From: Magnetospirillum sp.
Lineage (GTDB): Bacteria > Pseudomonadota > Alphaproteobacteria > CACIAM-22H2
Assembly (NCBI GenBank): GCA_027532905.1
Contig: JAPZUA010000001.1
Coordinates: 1,361,950-1,425,949 of the forward strand
Direction of reading: 5' to 3'
DNA length: 64,000 bases
Part shown: positions 1-8,825 of the stretch, piece by piece
Numbering within the stretch: the first letter of the stretch is position 1
Layout of the letters: each line of letters opens with the position of its first letter
Notes under the pieces: model-generated
Seen by the model: the letters and a program-made list of their open reading frames with translations, nothing else
Told to the model about the DNA's origin: nothing
Databases searched by the model: none
Translations under genes and position numbers: made by a program

Positions 1-999
1 CGGCAGCTTCAGATGCTGCACGAAGCCCGAGGCTTCGACATTGTCGGCGTGCGACAGCACAAATTCTTCGTCTTGGGCAGGCGACGTGCGTTCCTCGCCG
101 AGCTCGCCCGCGCGCAGCGAGCGGTCGACGAGCGCCATCGCCATCGCCTTGCGCTCGCCCTCGCCGAACACGAGCCCGTAGCCGCGCGTGAACTGGGCGG
201 GTTTTTCGCGCGAACCCTGGAACTGGTTGATCATCTCGCACTCGGTCACGCGAACCTCGCCGATGCACACGGCAAAGCCGAGCTCTTCGGGCACGATCTC
301 CACATCGACGTCGCCGATGCGGATTTCGCCCGCAAACGGATGGGTGGAGGAATAGCCGCGCTGTGTCGAATAGCCCAAAGCAAGCAGGAAGCCTTCGTCG
401 CCGCGCGCCAGATTCTGGAGGCGCAACGCGCGCTCCGCCGGGAACTGCAGCGGATCGCGCGTGAGATCAGGCGGGCTTGCGTCGCTTTCGTCGACCTGCT
501 CGATGAGGCCTTCGCGGTCGAGAATGTCGAGCGCACGCGGGCAATCGGCTTGCGGCGCGTCCGCGACAGGCTCGACCGTTTTGCGCGTCCCCTCGGCGGC
601 AAGCGCAAAATCGAGCAGGCGGTGCGTGTAGTCGAAAGTCGGTCCCAGCATTTGGCCGCCCGGCAGATCTTTGTACGCGGCGGAAATGCGCCGGATCGGG
701 CGCATCTTGTCGGTATCGACCGGCAGCGATTCGGCCAGGCGCGGCAAGGTGGTGCGATAGGCGCGCAGCAGAAAGATCGCTTCGACGAGATCGCCGCGCG
801 CCTGTTTGACGGCAAGGGCCGCAAGCTCGCGGTCGTAGAGAGAGCCTTCCGCCATCACGCGATCGACCGATAGCGTGAGCTGGCTTGCGATCTGCATCAG
901 CGACAGTTCGGGCGTGGCAGGATCGCCGCGCCGTGCCTGGTCGAGCAGCGCATGCGAGGCTTCGATCGCCTTGGCCCCGCCTTTGACGGCAACGTACAT
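1..999 (-). CDS. phnI: C-P lyase subunit PhnI, 3' end outside the window
   Basis: This is the PhnI subunit of the carbon-phosphorus lyase core complex, which with PhnG, PhnH and PhnL couples methylphosphonate to ATP to give ribose-1-methylphosphonate triphosphate in the cytoplasm. The 333 codons visible begin MYVAVKGGAKAIEASHALLD, the typical PhnI N-terminus, and stay open to the left edge, so only the C-terminus is missing (the family is about 350-370 residues). The start follows a strong GGAGGG ribosome site, in which the phnH stop lies, so the two genes are translationally coupled. It ends the visible phnG-phnH-phnI unit; phnJKLM would be expected to the left but cannot be seen. Confidence 0.95.
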   Translation of the reverse strand, partial: MYVAVKGGAKAIEASHALLDQARRGDPATPELSLMQIASQLTLSVDRVMAEGSLYDRELAALAVKQARGDLVEAIFLLRAYRTTLPRLAESLPVDTDKMRPIRRISAAYKDLPGGQMLGPTFDYTHRLLDFALAAEGTRKTVEPVADAPQADCPRALDILDREGLIEQVDESDASPPDLTRDPLQFPAERALRLQNLARGDEGFLLALGYSTQRGYSSTHPFAGEIRIGDVDVEIVPEELGFAVCIGEVRVTECEMINQFQGSREKPAQFTRGYGLVFGEGERKAMAMALVDRSLRAGELGEERTSPAQDEEFVLSHADNVEASGFVQHLKLP

Positions 1000-1002
1000 G
1001 GC

Positions 1003-1572
1003 CTATCCCTCCACGCGCGTGGTGCGCGGCAATGCAAGCGCGCTATCGCCCGCAACAAACACAATGTCGAGGCCCCGCGGGAACAGCTCGTGCAGCATGT
1101 CGCGCTGGCCCCAGAAGCCGCTCGGCAGACCGGCAATGCCGACATGTTCGACCGTCTCGATGCCGGGGCCGCGCAGCGCAAGTGCGCCGCGATGCGCCAG
1201 GCTCGGCACTTCGAGCACAAGCGTTGTCGATTGGTCGGGATATTCGTTGGTGCCAAGGTCGAAACCGGCGAGCGGCGGGCATTCGGCCGCCGTCGCAAAT
1301 GCAAAGCGTGCACCCGCCGGGCTTGCCGCAACGCGCGCACTGCAATGGAAGCGAAGCCAATCGGCAGCCGGTGCGCATGCCGGGCTCAGCCAGACGGGCG
1401 TATCCATATCGGCCAAGGTCAACGCCAACGCGGCAGCCGCACGGCAGAAGCCCGGCGGCAACTCGGTCGGGGCGGCAAAATTCGCCAAACGGCCCGGGCG
1501 CGCCATCGCATCGAGCACGGCGCGGAAGGCGGCTTGGGCATCGGCAACGGGATCGGCGAAACCGGTTTGCAT
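1003..1572 (-). CDS. phnH: C-P lyase subunit PhnH
   Basis: PhnH is a core subunit of the C-P lyase complex, related in fold to PLP enzymes but without the cofactor. The 189-residue product has the family hallmark start MQTGFADPVADAQAAFRAVL followed by MARPGRL, and the usual length of about 190-200. Two in-frame ATGs lie nine bases apart. I chose the inner one because AGAGG lies at correct spacing before it, whereas it abuts the outer one (start 1581). It sits 12 bases after phnG and 3 before phnI, in one operon that probably reads from the promoter near 2062-2130. Confidence 0.95.
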   Translation of the reverse strand: MQTGFADPVADAQAAFRAVLDAMARPGRLANFAAPTELPPGFCRAAAALALTLADMDTPVWLSPACAPAADWLRFHCSARVAASPAGARFAFATAAECPPLAGFDLGTNEYPDQSTTLVLEVPSLAHRGALALRGPGIETVEHVGIAGLPSGFWGQRDMLHELFPRGLDIVFVAGDSALALPRTTRVEG

Positions 1573-1584
1573 TGCACGCATCCT

Positions 1585-2061
1585 CTATTCCCGCACAAGC
1601 GTGAAAAAATCGACCTTGCTGGTCGCGGCATGCGCTGCTTGTGCCGCAACGCGTGCGGCCTGCGCTGCTTCGAGCCGATCGATCTGGCGCGCTGCTTCTG
1701 CGTTGCCGCGCTGCAAAAGCGCATCGAGCAGCGCTGCCTGTTCGGCGCGGTTTTTGTCGCGGCCCATTACATAGCCGAAGCCCATCGGCCCTGCCGCGTC
1801 GCCCGCAAGCCGCACGACGCAGCGCGTGACCGTGGCTTCGCCGAAATTGAACGGCGCCCCGCGCCCGCCGATGCGGCCGCGCAGCAATGCCAATCCCGTT
1901 TCGGGCGGACGCACGAACGCTGCGCGTGGCATCTGCCCCAGTGCCGCACACGCTGCGGCCAACTCGCCCGGCAGGGCTTTCGCCAGCACGCGCATCCAGC
2001 GCTGGCGTGCGGCGTTCGCAGCGTCGCCTACGGGTGCGGGGTCGGATACGGAAACTGTCAT
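1585..2061 (-). CDS. phnG: C-P lyase subunit PhnG
   Basis: PhnG is a core subunit of C-P lyase. The 158-residue reading from MTVSVSDPAP has the conserved body RQRWMRVLAKALPGELAAA and a later GEATVTRCVVRL segment typical of PhnG. An upstream in-frame start at 2112 would add 17 residues that run through the operator DNA, so the 2061 start is preferred. This is the first gene of the leftward phnGHI unit, and its promoter is shared divergently with the repressor gene phnF, suggesting direct control of the lyase by PhnF. Confidence 0.93.
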   Translation of the reverse strand: MTVSVSDPAPVGDAANAARQRWMRVLAKALPGELAAACAALGQMPRAAFVRPPETGLALLRGRIGGRGAPFNFGEATVTRCVVRLAGDAAGPMGFGYVMGRDKNRAEQAALLDALLQRGNAEAARQIDRLEAAQAARVAAQAAHAATSKVDFFTLVRE

Positions 2062-2075
2062 TTGCGATTCATCCA

Positions 2076-2091
2076 ACTTGTCTATACAAGT
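2076..2091. promoter_or_regulatory. PhnF-type (HutC-subfamily) operator, site 1
   Basis: The 16-mer ACTTGTCTATACAAGT has perfect six-base inverted arms (ACTTGT/ACAAGT) and contains GTCTATAC, which fits the GT-N-TA-N-AC core reported for HutC-subfamily GntR regulators. It lies 15 bases upstream of the phnG start, in the phnG/phnF divergent gap. Seen: the palindrome and its place. Inferred: binding by the adjacent PhnF. Confidence 0.7.
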
Positions 2092-2112
2092 GTATTTAGA
2101 CCAATCCGGCAA

Positions 2113-2128
2113 ACTTGTCTATATAAGA
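2113..2128. promoter_or_regulatory. PhnF-type operator, site 2 (degenerate)
   Basis: ACTTGTCTATATAAGA repeats site 1 with 13 of 16 bases identical, 37 bases downstream. The left arm and core are kept and the right arm is weakened. Two similarly oriented sites in one divergent promoter suggest PhnF controls both phnGHI and its own gene. The spacing is close to 3.5 helical turns, so the sites would face opposite sides of the helix. Confidence 0.6.
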
Positions 2129-2211
2129 TAAGGCGGATGGCAGCCCCTCAAATAGCGCGGGCACGAGAAGTTTTTGTGGCGCTTTGCGGACGCGGAGAAG
2201 GAGGGCGTTGG

Positions 2212-2943
2212 ATGGAACCGATCTACGGCGACGACACGAGCCCGGCCGTGTGGAAACGCATCGAAGAAGCGCTGTTCCGCGAGATCGCCGCGCGCGGCAA
2301 CAAGCCGGGCGAGCGGTTGGAATCGGAAGGTGCCCTTGCGCGCCGGTTCGGCGTGAACCGGCATACGGTGCGGCGCGCCATCGGCGGGCTCGTACAGCGC
2401 GGCCTTGTGCGCGTTGAACGCGGGCGCGGCTCGTTTCTGGTGGGGGCGGCCGTCGAATACGCGCTTGGGCCGCGTACGCGCTTTTCCGAAAACCTGCTGC
2501 GCCAGGGCCGTGCGCCGCACCACGAAATTCTCGGCATCGCCGAAGTGTTCGCGGCCAAACCGATCGCCAAAGCGCTTGGTTTGCGCGTGGGCCGGCCGGT
2601 CGTGGCGTGGCGCTCGGTCGGCAGTGCCGACGGCAGCCCGACGAGCTATGCGCTGCATTTCTTTCCGGCCGAACGTTTGCCCGGCATTGCCGAAGCGCTG
2701 CGCACACACCGCTCGATTTCCAAAGCCATGGCGGCCATTGGCCACGGCGACTATCGGCGCAAATGGACGCGCATCACGGCACGCTTGGCGGAGGCCGACG
2801 AGATCGAATTGCTCGCACTCACCCCGGCCCGCCCCGTGCTGGTGACAGAGAGCGTGAACGTGTCTGCCGACGACGTGCCGATCGATTTCGGCATGACGAG
2901 CTTCGCCGCCGACCGCGTGCAGCTCACGGTCGAAGCGCCCTAG
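2212..2943 (+). CDS. phnF: GntR/HutC-family phosphonate regulator PhnF
   Basis: This transcriptional regulator has an N-terminal winged-helix GntR domain (about residues 8-75, including ESEGALARRFGVNRHTVRRA) and a C-terminal UTRA ligand-binding domain (about 95-240), the HutC-subfamily layout. The start at 2212 gives 243 residues and has a strong GGAGAAGGAGGG ribosome site. The reading frame is open far upstream, but that part lies over phnG/phnH and is not coding. It is divergent from phnG, shares the operator-bearing gap, and converges on phnE with 8 bases between stops. It is expected to repress the lyase genes until a phosphonate or phosphate-limitation signal appears. Confidence 0.92.
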   Translation: MEPIYGDDTSPAVWKRIEEALFREIAARGNKPGERLESEGALARRFGVNRHTVRRAIGGLVQRGLVRVERGRGSFLVGAAVEYALGPRTRFSENLLRQGRAPHHEILGIAEVFAAKPIAKALGLRVGRPVVAWRSVGSADGSPTSYALHFFPAERLPGIAEALRTHRSISKAMAAIGHGDYRRKWTRITARLAEADEIELLALTPARPVLVTESVNVSADDVPIDFGMTSFAADRVQLTVEAP

Positions 2944-2951
2944 ACCGGCAC

Positions 2952-3824
2952 TCACGCCGGCAGCGGCTGCTTGCCGACGAGTTTTTCGCGCAAGCTGCGC
3001 GACACCACGTCGATGATCGAGACCGTGATCAGAATCATGATCACGATGAAGCAGACTTGGTCCCAATCGTTGATGCGGATGCGGTCGGCGAGAGCAAGCC
3101 CGATGCCGCCGGCACCCACGACGCCCAGCACCGTGGCAGAGCGCGTGTTGCTCTCGAAATAGTAGAGCACGTTCGAAACGAACACCGGCAGCACCTGCGG
3201 CACCACGGAAAAGCGCATTTCCAGAAGACGGCTCGCGCCGGCGGCGCGAACACCTTCGCCCTGCTCGCGCTCGACGTTTTCGATGGCTTCCGAGAACAGC
3301 TTCGAAAGCGTGCCGACGTCCGACAAAGCAAGCGCCATCACGCCCGCAAACGGCCCCAAGCCAACAGCGCTCACGAACACGAGCGCCCAGATCAACGCGT
3401 CCACGCCGCGAAACCCGTCCAGGCTGCGCCTTATGCCGAAATGGAAGATGCGGTTCGAGACGATGTTGCGCGCGGCGAGAAACCCGAGCGGGATGGCGGC
3501 GAGAGCCGCCAGCATCGTACCCAAAAACGCCATTGCCAGCGTTTCGCCCATGCCGGTCAGAAAATACGTGAACCAACCGCCGCTGTTGGGCGGAAACAGG
3601 AACTGGAACAGCCAGCCGAGCTTGCCGAGGCCGGCGAAGAAGCGGTCCCAGCCCATGCCGATCCACCAGAAGCCGAAGCCCACAAAACAAGCGATCGCCG
3701 CCGCGATCGCGATCTGCTTGAGCTTGCGGCGCTGCTCGGCCGCGTAGATCTGCGGATAGCGGGCCTGCAAGGCGGCGATTTCGCTTGCGTGCGGCAGGGC
3801 CGTTTCCATGCGCGGATTCGTCAT
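2952..3824 (-). CDS. phnE: Phosphonate ABC transporter permease PhnE, second copy
   Basis: This is an inner-membrane permease of the phosphonate importer PhnCDE. It has 290 residues with about six membrane segments and the binding-protein-dependent transport signature near residues 180-200 (EQGEGVRAAGASRLLEMRFS), where the loop contacts the PhnC ATPase. Its start overlaps the stop of the upstream phnE by four bases (ATGA). Two adjacent PhnE paralogues of nearly equal length suggest a heterodimeric channel rather than one broken gene, since both are full length. Confidence 0.93.
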   Translation of the reverse strand: MTNPRMETALPHASEIAALQARYPQIYAAEQRRKLKQIAIAAAIACFVGFGFWWIGMGWDRFFAGLGKLGWLFQFLFPPNSGGWFTYFLTGMGETLAMAFLGTMLAALAAIPLGFLAARNIVSNRIFHFGIRRSLDGFRGVDALIWALVFVSAVGLGPFAGVMALALSDVGTLSKLFSEAIENVEREQGEGVRAAGASRLLEMRFSVVPQVLPVFVSNVLYYFESNTRSATVLGVVGAGGIGLALADRIRINDWDQVCFIVIMILITVSIIDVVSRSLREKLVGKQPLPA

Positions 3825-4696
3825 TGGCGCCCCTCACCCATCAGGCCCGAGCGCAGCCGCTCGCACACCATGTCGATGACCGCAACGGTCGCAATGATCA
3901 TCAAGAGAATGGCCGAAATTTCCGGATAGATGAACTGGCGCACGGCCAGCAGCAACTCTTCGCCGATACCGCCTGCGCCCACGAAACCCAGCACAGCGGC
4001 CGAGCGCACATTGATCTCGAAGCGCAGCAGCGCGTAGCTCACATAGTTGGGCATCACCTGGGGCGACACGGCGAACACCATCGTCTGCCACCAGGATGCA
4101 CCTGCCGACTGCACGCCCTCGACCGAGCGCGTGTCGACGTTTTCGTTCACTTCGGCAAACAGCTTGCCAAGCGCGCCCGTCGAATGGATCGCGATCGCCA
4201 GCATGCCGGGGAACGCGCCAAGCCCAAACGCGAACACGAAAATGAGCGCGTAAACGAGCTCAGGGACAGCGCGGAAAATTTCGAAGATGCGCCGTACGAC
4301 CCACACGCCGGTGCGCGAACCGTTGAGATTGGCCGACGCGTAGAAGCAGCCGACAAAGGCTGCCCCGAAAGCGAGCAACGTCGCAAGGCCCGCGATCAGA
4401 ATAGTTTCAAGCAGAAGTTTGAGCCAGTGCCAGAAGCCCCAGTACCATTCCGCCATGTCGGCGCGGAAGGTCTCGATGCGCAGCACGGGTACTGTGCGCC
4501 AGATGTAATTCCACGCACCCGGCAAGCCCTCGATCAGATTGCGCGGGTTGACCTCGGCCATGTACACGGCCAAGGCCGTGCATACGAGCAGTACGAGACC
4601 GCCCAGCCAGAGCTGGCGCCGCTTGTCGCGGCGCTGGCTCTGCCAGGCGGTCTCGAACCGTTCGACCGCGTCGAGATTCGTCGGCGAGGCGGCCAT
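3821..4696 (-). CDS. phnE: Phosphonate ABC transporter permease PhnE, first copy
   Basis: This 291-residue integral membrane permease of the PhnCDE importer has a first membrane segment at about residues 30-48 (LWLGGLVLLVCTALAVYMAE) and an EAA-type loop (RSVEGVQSAGASWWQTMVF). It begins 7 bases after phnD and overlaps the second phnE by four bases. Both PhnE copies keep the motif G-V-x-x-A-G-A-S in the coupling loop. It delivers phosphonates bound by PhnD to the cytoplasm for the C-P lyase encoded to the left. Confidence 0.93.
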   Translation of the reverse strand: MAASPTNLDAVERFETAWQSQRRDKRRQLWLGGLVLLVCTALAVYMAEVNPRNLIEGLPGAWNYIWRTVPVLRIETFRADMAEWYWGFWHWLKLLLETILIAGLATLLAFGAAFVGCFYASANLNGSRTGVWVVRRIFEIFRAVPELVYALIFVFAFGLGAFPGMLAIAIHSTGALGKLFAEVNENVDTRSVEGVQSAGASWWQTMVFAVSPQVMPNYVSYALLRFEINVRSAAVLGFVGAGGIGEELLLAVRQFIYPEISAILLMIIATVAVIDMVCERLRSGLMGEGRQ

Positions 4697-4703
4697 CTGT
4701 CGG

Positions 4704-5633
4704 TCAGGAGCCGCGACGCTGGGTCTGGTTGAAACGGATCATTTCGAGCACCGGCTCGTAGACCGCATGCGAGCCGGGCACGAAGCCCTTCGAGTTGCCC
4801 GCAGTGATCTGCTTGAAACCTTCCGGATCGACATTGACCATGTCGAGCATCGCCTTACGCAAATCGTCGCGCATCGCTTGCGGCAGGTCCTTGCGCACCA
4901 CCCAGGGGCTTTCCGGGATATCGGGCGACGTCCACACGACGCGCACCGAGTCCTTCGGGATCAGGTTCTTGTCCCACATGCGCTGGAACACGCTGTCTGA
5001 CGCAGAACGGAACCACACGAATCCCGCATCGTACTGTCCGTTGACGACGGCCAGCGCCACGTTGTCGTGGCTCCCGGCAAAGCCAGTGCGCGAGAAATAG
5101 GTATTGGCGGGCGTGCCGGCCTTGGAGAGGAAGAAGTTGGGCGCAACGAACCCGGACATCGAATTGGGGTCGACAAAGGCCAGCGTTTTGCCCCGCAGAT
5201 CTTCGATCGATTTTGCCGCATTGTCGGCGCGCACGACGATGACCGAGCGATAGAGCGCCACGCCGTTGATGTCGGTTTCGATCACGATCGGCTCGACGTT
5301 GCCTTGCGTGACCTCGAATGCGCGCGCATACGAGGCGGGTCCATGGAATGCCATTTCGACGCGTCTGGCGCGCTGGGCTTCGATGATGCCGGCATAGTCG
5401 GTTGCCGTGAACAAGCGCACTTCGACGCCGAACGTGCGTGCCAGATACGCCTGCAGGGCCGCGTAGCGGCTCATCACCGTCTGCTGATTTTCCGCCGGAA
5501 TGACGGCGACGTTCAGCACCGGGAACTGGGCGCGCCAGCTGGCCTGCGCCTGCGCACGGGTTGCAGCAATGGCGGGCGCGAACAGCGCGGCACCGGCGGC
5601 ACCGGCGATGATTTGACGGCGGGTTGTTTTCAT
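4704..5633 (-). CDS. phnD: Phosphonate-binding periplasmic protein PhnD
   Basis: This solute-binding protein of the phosphonate ABC importer has 309 residues. The N-terminus MKTTRRQIIAGAAGAALFAP is a signal peptide with a twin-arginine pair, cleaved probably after ARAQA, so export by Tat is possible. The mature part has PhnD-family features such as YAGIIEAQRARRVEMAFHGP and DPNSMSGFVAPNFFL, which line the phosphonate pocket. The longer in-frame reading up to 5879 overlaps phnC and lacks a signal peptide, so the inner start is used. It lies between phnC and phnE in the transporter operon. Confidence 0.94.
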   Translation of the reverse strand: MKTTRRQIIAGAAGAALFAPAIAATRAQAQASWRAQFPVLNVAVIPAENQQTVMSRYAALQAYLARTFGVEVRLFTATDYAGIIEAQRARRVEMAFHGPASYARAFEVTQGNVEPIVIETDINGVALYRSVIVVRADNAAKSIEDLRGKTLAFVDPNSMSGFVAPNFFLSKAGTPANTYFSRTGFAGSHDNVALAVVNGQYDAGFVWFRSASDSVFQRMWDKNLIPKDSVRVVWTSPDIPESPWVVRKDLPQAMRDDLRKAMLDMVNVDPEGFKQITAGNSKGFVPGSHAVYEPVLEMIRFNQTQRRGS

Positions 5634-5664
5634 TGTGGGACTCCTGGTTGGCGGGGTGGAAAAA

Positions 5665-6492
<828 letters not shown>

Positions 6493-6808
6493 GCGCATTC
6501 CCTTCGGCAAGGCGTTCGGGATACGCGGCATATGGCGGACAGAGAGTTACGCCCGCGTGAAGTTTGTCGGGCAAATTTGTTTCAGAAGCGCGACAAAAAC
6601 CTTAATTGTGGAGGCGCACGCCCGGTGCGAGCGTGCCGCGATCGGCCAGACCTGCTGCGCGCGCGGGATTTTCCGACACAAGCGGCCGGAGTTTCGCGAG
6701 ATCGGCACGCCCGCCCGCAAGGCGCCACGGGTGGGCGCGTCATCGGGAAACCCTAGATGCGGCAGCGATGGGCACAGAACGATTCGCGGTCTCCCGGCTG
6801 CTGCCCAG
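6493..6808. promoter_or_regulatory. Spacer before phnC, with a weak Pho-box-like site
   Basis: No convincing gene lies here. On the minus strand the 18 bases at 6579-6596 read TTGTCGCGCTTCTGAAAC, a poor match to the two 11-base-spaced CTGTCAT half-sites of a PhoB box (four of seven bases in each half). Phosphate control of phnCDE is common, so the site is noted, but the match alone is not convincing. Short open frames here overlap each other and lack ribosome sites. Confidence 0.3.
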
Positions 6809-7819
6809 CTACACCACCTCCCAGCGACCGCTGTCGCCGGCGCGCACCAGCGCGTCGAGTGCCCGCATGTTTAGGATCGCATCCTCGATGCCGCCGACGA
6901 CGGGGGCGAGGCCGCGGACCGTCCGGCCGAAGGCTTCCGCCTGCAACTGGTACTGATCGACCGGCGGGAAGGCGATCTCGCGGGCATTACGGCCGCCCAG
7001 GCGCGTGCCGTCATCGATGAAGATCCGCGTCGCCGCGTCGGGTGGGGGGTTGAAGGGGATCTCGATCTCGATGCGGCCCTTCGTCCCCAGCGCTTGGACT
7101 CGCTGGAACGGCACGAGTTGCGTCGAGACGCTGAAGCCAAGATGGCGTCCGGCGCCGAAATCGAACAGGCCGCTGGACAGCGTGTCCGTGCCGAACGCAG
7201 CCGAACGCTCGATGATTGCCGTCGCCCGCATTGGATCGGCGCCGAAGAGCAGACGCCCCGACATGAGCGCGTAGCAGCCGATATCGAGCAGGCCGCCGCC
7301 GCCAATGTCCTTGCGGTTGCGGATGTTCGCGGGATCGGCATTGAAATAGCTGAACGCGACCTGGACGGCGCGCAATTCGCCAATCTGCCCCGACGCCACA
7401 ATCTCGATCGCCTTCTGCCACTGCGGGTGATGGCGGATCATGAAGGCCTCGGCGACATGGATTCCGGGCGGCACATCGCGCAATGCCTCGGCTTCCGCTG
7501 CGGTGATGGCGATGGGCTTTTCGCACAGCACGTGTTTTCCCGCACGTGCCGCCGCCAGCGTGAAGGGCACGTGCAGATGGTTCGGCAGCGGGTTGTAGAT
7601 CGCCTCCACCTCCGGGTCGGCCAGCAGCGCTTCGTACGATCCAAAGGCGCGCGCAGCCCCGCACGCGGCTGCAAACTCGGCGGCCCGTGCGGCGTCGCGC
7701 GATGCCACTGCGACGATCTGCAGGTCCTTGCTGCGCAGCATGCCGGGAACGACTTTCTCCCGGCCGATCTTGGCGGTGCTGAGAATGCCCCACCGGACGG
7801 GCGAAATTGCGTCGGCCAT
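6809..7819 (-). CDS. Gfo/Idh/MocA-family NAD(P)-dependent oxidoreductase
   Basis: A 336-residue cytosolic dehydrogenase of the glucose-fructose oxidoreductase/inositol dehydrogenase family. A Rossmann fold (residues 8-125) carries the family motif CEKPIA with the catalytic-region lysine, and the C-terminal alpha/beta domain has GGGGLLDIGCYAL. The family oxidises or reduces sugars, inositols and related compounds; the substrate cannot be told from sequence, but the D-x-G-x-Y motif fits the dihydrodiol/xylose dehydrogenase branch. It stands alone, facing the same way as phnC but more than 300 bases away. Confidence 0.88.
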   Translation of the reverse strand: MADAISPVRWGILSTAKIGREKVVPGMLRSKDLQIVAVASRDAARAAEFAAACGAARAFGSYEALLADPEVEAIYNPLPNHLHVPFTLAAARAGKHVLCEKPIAITAAEAEALRDVPPGIHVAEAFMIRHHPQWQKAIEIVASGQIGELRAVQVAFSYFNADPANIRNRKDIGGGGLLDIGCYALMSGRLLFGADPMRATAIIERSAAFGTDTLSSGLFDFGAGRHLGFSVSTQLVPFQRVQALGTKGRIEIEIPFNPPPDAATRIFIDDGTRLGGRNAREIAFPPVDQYQLQAEAFGRTVRGLAPVVGGIEDAILNMRALDALVRAGDSGRWEVV

Positions 7820-8158
7820 TTTTTGTCCTCCCTCTGAGGCTCCCCGCTGGAGCCGGTGAATTCTGTCGTCTTTCCGCGCGGCTGCCGCGGTTTTGCGAAC
7901 CGGCCGCCGCCAAGATTTGACGGGCGCCTCGGGCCACCTCGTTCACGCCGATTCACAGCCCAGCGTCCGGCAATCGTTGTACCGGCATCGAGGATCAGAA
8001 TAATGCAACTCGGCCATATCGGCTCAAGGCGATGCCGCGAGCTGGCGGTCGGTATCGCGCAGAGCGCGAGCGTCGGGGAAGAACACGCCGGGGCGCGGCG
8101 CCTGCGTATTCTCGATGCGCCAAGCTTGCGGCTTGGCGGAAAATGTTTCGGCCGTCGG
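7820..8158. other. Non-coding spacer with a hairpin after tRNA-Leu
   Basis: No gene is supported in these 339 bases. A perfect seven-base stem (GCCAAGC/GCTTGGC, 8119-8125 and 8131-8137, five-base loop) lies about 20 bases past the 3' end of the minus-strand tRNA. It has no following T-run on either strand, so it may be a processing or pausing hairpin rather than a classical terminator. The rest shows nothing recognisable. Confidence 0.4.
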
Positions 8159-8244
8159 TGGTGCCCCAGGTCGGACTTGAACCAACATGTCCTTGCGGAC
8201 AACAGATTTTGAGTCTGCCGCGTCTACCGTTTCGCCACTGGGGC
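8159..8244 (-). tRNA. tRNA-Leu (anticodon CAA)
   Basis: Read on the minus strand the segment folds as a class II tRNA. The acceptor arms are GCCCCAG and CTGGGGC. The anticodon arm is CAGA-CTCAAAA-TCTG, giving anticodon CAA for the UUG codon. A long variable arm (TGTCC-GCAA-GGACA) is typical of leucine tRNAs, and the T-arm is GGTTCAAGTCC. The discriminator base is A and CCA is encoded (8159-8161). UUG is rare in such a GC-rich genome. The dsbB gene reads away on the other strand 90 bases off. Confidence 0.96.
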
Positions 8245-8333
8245 ACCGGGCCGAACGAAGCGGCGATAATAGGGGCGAATTTGCCGGGGTCAACCCCTTG
8301 GGATTCGCTCCTCGCGAAGCTAGGATCGCGGCG

Positions 8334-8825
8334 ATGAAATCGAATTTGCGCATGCAGGCGGCGGCCGTTGCCGTTGGATCGGCAGCCACGCTGGGGGCGG
8401 CCTTGGCCTTCCAGCATTTGGGCGGCTTGGCGCCGTGCGAGCTCTGCTATTGGCAGCGCTACCCGTATTGGGGAGCGATCCCGCTCGCCATCCTTGGCAC
8501 CGTGCTGCCGGGCCGAGCGGGGGCGCTGTGCCTGGCCGGGGCTTCGATTTGCTTGGCCACGACCGCCGGCATTGGCGGCTTCCATGTGGGCGTCGAGCAG
8601 CATTGGTGGCAGGGGACGAGTGCCTGCGGCAGCGCCCAAGGCCCCGCGGCCAGCCTCGAGGAATTGCGCGCCCGCCTGCTGGCAGCCCCCATCGTGCGCT
8701 GCGATTCGCCGGCTTGGACCCTGGCCGGGCTGTCGATGGCGGCCTATAATATGCTGATCGCGACGGCGCTCGGCCTCACGGCCGGGTGGACGGCGCTGAA
8801 ACGCTGGAAGGGCGACGTTCAATGA
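8334..8825 (+). CDS. dsbB: DsbB-family disulfide bond formation protein
   Basis: This inner-membrane thiol oxidase re-oxidises periplasmic DsbA and passes electrons to ubiquinone. The 163 residues form four predicted membrane helices. The first periplasmic loop has the redox pair C-E-L-C (within LAPCELCYWQRYPYW) and the second has cysteines in TSACGS and VRCDSP, matching the four essential DsbB cysteines. Its stop overlaps the start of coq7 by four bases. The pairing is sensible because DsbB needs ubiquinone and COQ7 makes it. Confidence 0.9.
   Translation: MKSNLRMQAAAVAVGSAATLGAALAFQHLGGLAPCELCYWQRYPYWGAIPLAILGTVLPGRAGALCLAGASICLATTAGIGGFHVGVEQHWWQGTSACGSAQGPAASLEELRARLLAAPIVRCDSPAWTLAGLSMAAYNMLIATALGLTAGWTALKRWKGDVQ

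Noticed and set aside
952-2211. The long upstream extension of the phnF reading frame (about 420 codons)
   Set aside because: It is antisense to phnG and phnH, whose products are clear; the extension is Arg/Ala-rich as expected from the opposite strand of GC-biased genes, and a strong ribosome site marks the 2212 start.
8119-8137. Classical intrinsic terminator after tRNA-Leu
   Set aside because: The stem is perfect but no T-run follows on either strand.
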